Origin: Candidatus Helarchaeota archaeon
GTDB taxonomy: Archaea; Asgardarchaeota; Lokiarchaeia; Helarchaeales; HEL-GB-A
Assembly (NCBI GenBank): GCA_016840125.1
Contig: JAEOSY010000013.1
Location: 1 to 37,445 of the forward strand
Reading direction: 5' to 3'
DNA: 37,445 bases
This document shows positions 33,339 to 37,445 of this stretch, piece after piece. The translations under genes and the position numbers were made by a program. The notes below the pieces were generated by a model, which saw nothing but the letters and a program-made list of their open reading frames with translations, searched no databases and had not been told where the DNA came from. Every line of letters begins with the position of its first letter. Position 1 is the first letter of the stretch.

Positions 33339-36300
33339 ATGAAGCGAAATCAAAAGATTTTTGCATTATTGTTAATTATTTCAATCTTTTCAGTATCATT
33401 CGTATCATTATTTGAAGTGGAAACCCCGTTTACAAGTAACTCGGAAGTAAAGCTAACGATAAACGCAAGCGACCCGTTTAACATTACTCATAATGCTGAT
33501 TTTACCCTTTATCACAATGGAACGGGCACCGGAATTGAGGGTGATCCTTACTATATCGTGGATCTTGTCATCGATGCCAGTGGTAAGAATGCGCATGGAA
33601 TCTTAATTAACAACACGGATGCGCATTTCGTCATCATGAATTGTACAATCATGAATGCAGACGTGGGATTTTCGGGTCTTACACTTGATAATGTCACACA
33701 TGGGCGGATCATGAATAACACGGCTTTTAACAATCACAATGGAATTTATTTGGAGGATTCTGACAACAACACGCTGACCGAGAACACGGTTTTTAACAGT
33801 ACATCAAGTACAGGATATTCTGCAAATGGAATTTACTTATTTGGTTCAGATTATAACACGCTGACCGACAACACGGCCTATAACAATACTCGGGGATTGG
33901 GAAGTTATGCTGGCAATGGCATTTTTTTAAGGGAGTCAGATTATAATACGCTGACCGACAACACGGTTTACAACAACTCTGGGGGGGCTGGAGATATTTG
34001 TGGAAATGGAATTTTATTCAGGTTGTCACATTTTAACACGGTGACCAACAACACGGCTTATCACAATACTGGAAGTGGACTTTGGGCTGGAAATGGAATT
34101 TCGATTTGGGATAGCAGTGACAACAACACGTTAACCGATAACACGGTTCATCACAATACGGGGGCTGATTGGGGTGGAAGTGGAATTTTTTTGTTAGCTT
34201 CGGATGATAACACGCTAAATGGCAACACCGCCTATAACAACACACGAGGCGCCGGAGATTATTCAGGAAATGGAATTCACATATATAATTCAGAAAACAA
34301 CACGCTGACCGACAACATGGTTTATGATAATATTGGTGGGGGTGGAGCTCAATCTGGAAATGGAATTTTATTGTATGATAATAGTATTGACAACACGCTG
34401 ACCAACAACACGGCCCATAACAATATGGGAAGTGGAGCCAATTCTGGAAATGGAATTTATTTACATTGGCAAAATGATTATAACATACTGACCGGCAACA
34501 CTATTTATAATAATACTAAGAATGGAATTCAGGTAGATGGATCGAGCCAGAATAACACGATAAAATGGAACTTCATTTCTAATAATACTCTTAGCGGTGT
34601 ATACATTACAGCTAGTTCTGATAATTCAATCTATCTTAATTACTTTAAAGGAAATAATGGCACGGGAGTTCAAGCTGTCGATGATGGCACGGGTAATTCT
34701 TGGAATATCACCAAGCTGGGAAATTATTGGGCGGATCACGAATCACGCTATTCTGCGACTCCCGTAGATACTATCTATTGGAACGTGGCATATGAAATAT
34801 CGGGGAGTGCAACTGCTCAAGATAATTATCCATTGATTTCCTTTAACCCCACTTCTGTTTATCCAATTATAATTAATGGAAATGCTGAATTAGCAGCTTT
34901 TTCAAGTGGAGGCCTTGGAACGGATCACCATCCCTACATCATTGAAAATCTCATAATCAATGCGATCGGGCAAGGAGCTCATGGGATATTAATCAACAAT
35001 ACAGATGCGCATTTCCTTCTGAGAAATTGCATGGTTGCTGGAGGGGATCCAGGATATAATGGCATTCACCTTGAAAATGTAATAAATGGTAACATTATTA
35101 ATAATACGGTCTCTAACAATCCTTGGGGAGGTGGATCCTTTACTGGAAATGGAATTTATTTGGATTCATCAAGCAATAACACGCTGACTGATAACACCAT
35201 TTACAATAATACTGGAAGTGGACAATATTCTGGAAATGGAATATTCTTGTATTTTTCAAGCAATAACACGCTGACCAACAACATGGCTTATGACAATATT
35301 GGAAGTGGAAATTGGGCTGGAAATGGAATATTCTTGTATTTTTCAAGCAATAACACGCTGACCGACAACATGGTTTATAACAATACAGGAAGTGTAATCT
35401 ATTCTGGAATTGGAATATTTTTGTATTCATCAAGCAATAACACGCTGACCAACAACACGGCTTATGACAATATTGGAAGTGGACCCTATACTGGAAATGG
35501 CATTTACTTGTATTTATCTAGTAATTGGAACACACTGACCAACAACACGGCTTATAATAATACTGGGGGAAGTGGAGGCAATTCTGGAAATGGAATTTAT
35601 TTACTTTTGGATTGTGATTATAACACGCTGACTAACAACACGGCTTACAACAATATTGGAAGTGGAGACAGTTCTGGAAATGGAATTTTTATCGTAGTGT
35701 CAGATTATAACACGCTGACAGACAATACAGCTTATAATAATACTGGGGGAAGTGGAGTCTCTTCTGGAAATGGAATATTTGTTTCATTTTCTAATAATAA
35801 CACGCTGACTAACAACACGGCTTACAACAATATTGGAAGTGGAGACAGTTCTGGAAATGGAATTTTTATTTCAGTGTCAGAAAATAACACGTTGACCGAT
35901 AACACGGCTCATGACAATACAGGAAGTGGAAGCTATTCCGGAAATGGTATTTTAATGTATGATAGTTGTTTTGACAACACGCTGACTAACAACACTGTTT
36001 GTAACAATACAGGAAGTGGAAATTATTCCGGAAATGGTATTTTAATGTATGATAGTTGTTTTGACAACACGCTGACTAACAACACGGTTTGTAACAATAC
36101 AGGAAGTGGAGATTTTTCCGGAAATGGGATTTACATTTTTTCCGGATGTGATAATACCACGCTGACCCACAACACGATTCATGACAATACTGGAGGTGGA
36201 GATTATTCCGGAAATGGAATCTTTCTAAGAGATATTTGTGACAATAACACACTGACCAACAATATGATTCATGAAAATACAGGAAGTGGATATTATTCCG

Positions 36301-37445
36301 GAAATGGTATTTCCCTTTATTCAGATTGTGATTATAACACGCTCACCGACAACATGGTTTATAACAATACTGGGGGAAGTTTTGCGTCTTCTGGAAATGG
36401 AATTTATTTATTTCAATCAAGTGATAACATGCTGAGAGATAACACGGCTCATGACAATACAGGAAGTGGAAGCTATTCCGGAAATGGTATTTTGATGTAT
36501 GATAGTTGTTTTGACAACACGCTGACTAACAACACGGTTTGTAACAATACAGGAAGTGGAAATTATTCCGGAAATGGTATTTTAATGTATGATAGTTGTT
36601 TTGACAACACGCTGACTAACAACACGGTTTGTAACAATACAGGAAGTGGAAATTATTCCGGAAATGGAATTTCTTTTCATCAATCAGGCTATACCACGCT
36701 GACCGATAACACGATTCATGACAATACAGGAACTGGAGATTATTCTGGAAATGGAATTTCTTTTTATCAATCAGGCTATACCACGCTGACCGACAACATG
36801 GTTTATAACAATACAGGAACTGGAGATTATTCCGGAAATGGAATTTCTTTTTATCAATCAGGCTATACCACGCTGACCGACAACATGGTTTATAACAATA
36901 CAGGAACTGGAGATTATTCCGGAAATGGAATTATTTTAATAAATCATTGTGATGATAACACTTTAATCAACAACACGATTCATAACAATACGGGAAGTGG
37001 AATTTTATTACATTCAACTTGCAGTAATAATAGCCTAACTGACAATATTATCAAGTACAACGCGAAACATGGAATCAATATCTCATCATTTTGTGATGAA
37101 AATGATGTCTGGTTCAATGAAATCTGGTATAATCTTGGATTCGGAATTCAAGTTTATGGTGATGATAATTGGTTTCTAGGAAATAGAATCATGAAGAATT
37201 TCGATACGACTGCAATTAATCAAACACGCGATTATGGAACCGGAAATTTATGGTTAGGCAATATTTTAACGGATGACCAGGATGGTGATGGGCTATTGGA
37301 CAGTGAGGAAATTGCTCTAGGAACAAATCCACTGTTACCTGACACGGATGGCGATGGGTTGAATGTTTCCGACGAAATCAACGTGCCTGGCACTCACGCC
37401 CCTTATCACGACACTGAGGACGAGGGATTACCGGTGGGGGGAGAC
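33339..37445 (+). CDS. giant right-handed beta-helix surface protein (NosD-like), 3' end outside window
   Basis: The frame is open from ATG 33339 to the window edge, 1369 codons without a stop. GGAAGGG lies about eight bases upstream. Signal peptide 1-25. Two modules each open with a spacer and HGILINNTDAHF (about residues 90 and 550) and continue as beta-helix coils. Module 1 ends with GNYW and DNYPL motifs like NosD repeats. Module 2 (from about 34860) has some 20 coils of mostly 30 residues (SGNGI, NTLT-x-NT, YNNTGSG). The end carries calcium loops (DQDGDGLLDSEE, DTDGDGLNVSDE). It is an exported adhesin or polysaccharide-binding or -cleaving protein; which one cannot be told. Nearly every coil has two to four N-x-S/T sequons. 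Confidence 0.85.
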   Translation, partial: MKRNQKIFALLLIISIFSVSFVSLFEVETPFTSNSEVKLTINASDPFNITHNADFTLYHNGTGTGIEGDPYYIVDLVIDASGKNAHGILINNTDAHFVIMNCTIMNADVGFSGLTLDNVTHGRIMNNTAFNNHNGIYLEDSDNNTLTENTVFNSTSSTGYSANGIYLFGSDYNTLTDNTAYNNTRGLGSYAGNGIFLRESDYNTLTDNTVYNNSGGAGDICGNGILFRLSHFNTVTNNTAYHNTGSGLWAGNGISIWDSSDNNTLTDNTVHHNTGADWGGSGIFLLASDDNTLNGNTAYNNTRGAGDYSGNGIHIYNSENNTLTDNMVYDNIGGGGAQSGNGILLYDNSIDNTLTNNTAHNNMGSGANSGNGIYLHWQNDYNILTGNTIYNNTKNGIQVDGSSQNNTIKWNFISNNTLSGVYITASSDNSIYLNYFKGNNGTGVQAVDDGTGNSWNITKLGNYWADHESRYSATPVDTIYWNVAYEISGSATAQDNYPLISFNPTSVYPIIINGNAELAAFSSGGLGTDHHPYIIENLIINAIGQGAHGILINNTDAHFLLRNCMVAGGDPGYNGIHLENVINGNIINNTVSNNPWGGGSFTGNGIYLDSSSNNTLTDNTIYNNTGSGQYSGNGIFLYFSSNNTLTNNMAYDNIGSGNWAGNGIFLYFSSNNTLTDNMVYNNTGSVIYSGIGIFLYSSSNNTLTNNTAYDNIGSGPYTGNGIYLYLSSNWNTLTNNTAYNNTGGSGGNSGNGIYLLLDCDYNTLTNNTAYNNIGSGDSSGNGIFIVVSDYNTLTDNTAYNNTGGSGVSSGNGIFVSFSNNNTLTNNTAYNNIGSGDSSGNGIFISVSENNTLTDNTAHDNTGSGSYSGNGILMYDSCFDNTLTNNTVCNNTGSGNYSGNGILMYDSCFDNTLTNNTVCNNTGSGDFSGNGIYIFSGCDNTTLTHNTIHDNTGGGDYSGNGIFLRDICDNNTLTNNMIHENTGSGYYSGNGISLYSDCDYNTLTDNMVYNNTGGSFASSGNGIYLFQSSDNMLRDNTAHDNTGSGSYSGNGILMYDSCFDNTLTNNTVCNNTGSGNYSGNGILMYDSCFDNTLTNNTVCNNTGSGNYSGNGISFHQSGYTTLTDNTIHDNTGTGDYSGNGISFYQSGYTTLTDNMVYNNTGTGDYSGNGISFYQSGYTTLTDNMVYNNTGTGDYSGNGIILINHCDDNTLINNTIHNNTGSGILLHSTCSNNSLTDNIIKYNAKHGINISSFCDENDVWFNEIWYNLGFGIQVYGDDNWFLGNRIMKNFDTTAINQTRDYGTGNLWLGNILTDDQDGDGLLDSEEIALGTNPLLPDTDGDGLNVSDEINVPGTHAPYHDTEDEGLPVGGD
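33740..34540 (+). repeat. tandem repeats of beta-helix module 1
   Basis: About eight imperfect in-frame repeats of roughly 100 bases, each with an AACACGCTGACC-like core encoding NTLT. They are more diverged from each other than those of module 2. Confidence 0.7.
35140..36640 (+). repeat. tandem 90-base repeats of beta-helix module 2
   Basis: Repeats spaced mostly exactly 90 bases: AGGAAGTGGA recurs at 35921, 36011, 36101, 36281, 36461 and 36551. A core encoding SGNGI then NTLTNNT is present in each. Neighbouring units are nearly identical in DNA. Confidence 0.85.
35898..36110 (+). repeat. 213-base block, duplicated at 36438-36650
   Basis: This block matches 36438-36650 with only two mismatches, at a 540-base offset, which is exactly six 90-base units. 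It is a recent in-register duplication or gene conversion. Confidence 0.8.
36438..36650 (+). repeat. second copy of the 213-base block
   Basis: Same sequence as 35898-36110 apart from two bases (A to G in one ATTTTAATG, T to G in one AACACTG). Confidence 0.8.
36641..36930 (+). repeat. 87-base repeat variant
   Basis: After 36641 the period changes from 90 to 87 bases (AGGAACTGGA at 36728, 36815 and 36902), one residue shorter per coil. It has its own signature, TATCAATCAGGCTATACC, and near-identical units. Confidence 0.8.

Noticed and set aside
34033..34245. Cys/His-rich frame on the minus strand inside the beta-helix gene
   Set aside because: It is the antisense reading of the tandem repeats; the apparent Cys and His pattern simply mirrors NNT and GNG codons.
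35140..35433. Second antisense Cys-rich frame
   Set aside because: Same cause as above; it repeats with the DNA period and has no start signal.
35140..36990. Regularly spaced repeats suggesting a CRISPR array
   Set aside because: Units are in-frame multiples of three, the spacers are related to each other, and the whole run is one open beta-helix frame.

Overview
The window looks archaeal and most probably comes from an Asgard-type archaeon. This is inferred from content, as there is no rRNA or tRNA here to prove it. The signs are AT-rich intergenic DNA, poly-T terminators, Shine-Dalgarno-led genes, a small CxxC-x17-CxxC zinc protein, corrinoid/URO-D-type methyltransferases, Roadblock/longin-like small domains, a flotillin, very large N-glycosylation-rich surface proteins, and carbamoyl-phosphate synthetases of the type seen in eukaryotes and some bacteria.

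Layout. 1-430: remnant of an alpha/beta-hydrolase gene next to a REP-like palindrome. 509-6268 (+): a small membrane protein, an exported heparinase II/III-like lyase followed by a 5-helix membrane protein, then an NfeD-like protein with a zinc ribbon and a flotillin/SPFH protein. 6318-7590 (-): a URO-D-type methyltransferase with a short upstream gene. 7728-10324 (+): a coiled-coil protein, a cyclophilin-fold protein and a secreted, C-terminally anchored protein. 10310-11071 (-): NAD synthetase. 11191-11856 (+): an unrecognised helical protein. 11857-19225 (-): four overlapping genes, read from the right: a 1297-residue surface protein (HExxH metallopeptidase-like domain, VWA domain, beta-sandwiches, Ca-binding repeats, membrane anchor), a corrinoid protein, a URO-D-type methyltransferase and a soluble DUF1638-like/GAF histidine kinase. 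19649-19801 (+): a small zinc protein. 20201-30947 (+): two complete carAB pairs separated by a Roadblock-like protein and small genes. 31010-32629 (-): an MFS-like transporter with a soluble C-terminal sensor-like domain. 32788-33193: two gene relics fused back to back (a CCG-domain Fe-S oxidoreductase and the 3' end of a third carB). 33339-37445 (+): a giant two-module right-handed beta-helix surface protein built of 87-105 bp DNA repeats. It has no stop before the window ends.

How the genes may work together. The strongest candidate for an undescribed system is the 19225-11857 cluster. Overlapping reading frames tie an extracellular CLCA-like metallopeptidase/VWA protein to a cytoplasmic corrinoid methyl-transfer pair and a sensor kinase. 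This suggests that handling of an external substrate, one-carbon metabolism and signalling are produced together. The second theme is carbamoyl phosphate. Two diverged carAB copies share a 14-bp palindrome in their upstream regions (13 of 14 bases), and a third carB relic lies 2.2 kb beyond the second copy, so this locus has duplicated repeatedly. The third theme is the cell surface: the lyase, the CLCA-like protein, the anchored protein and the beta-helix are all exported and rich in N-x-S/T sites.
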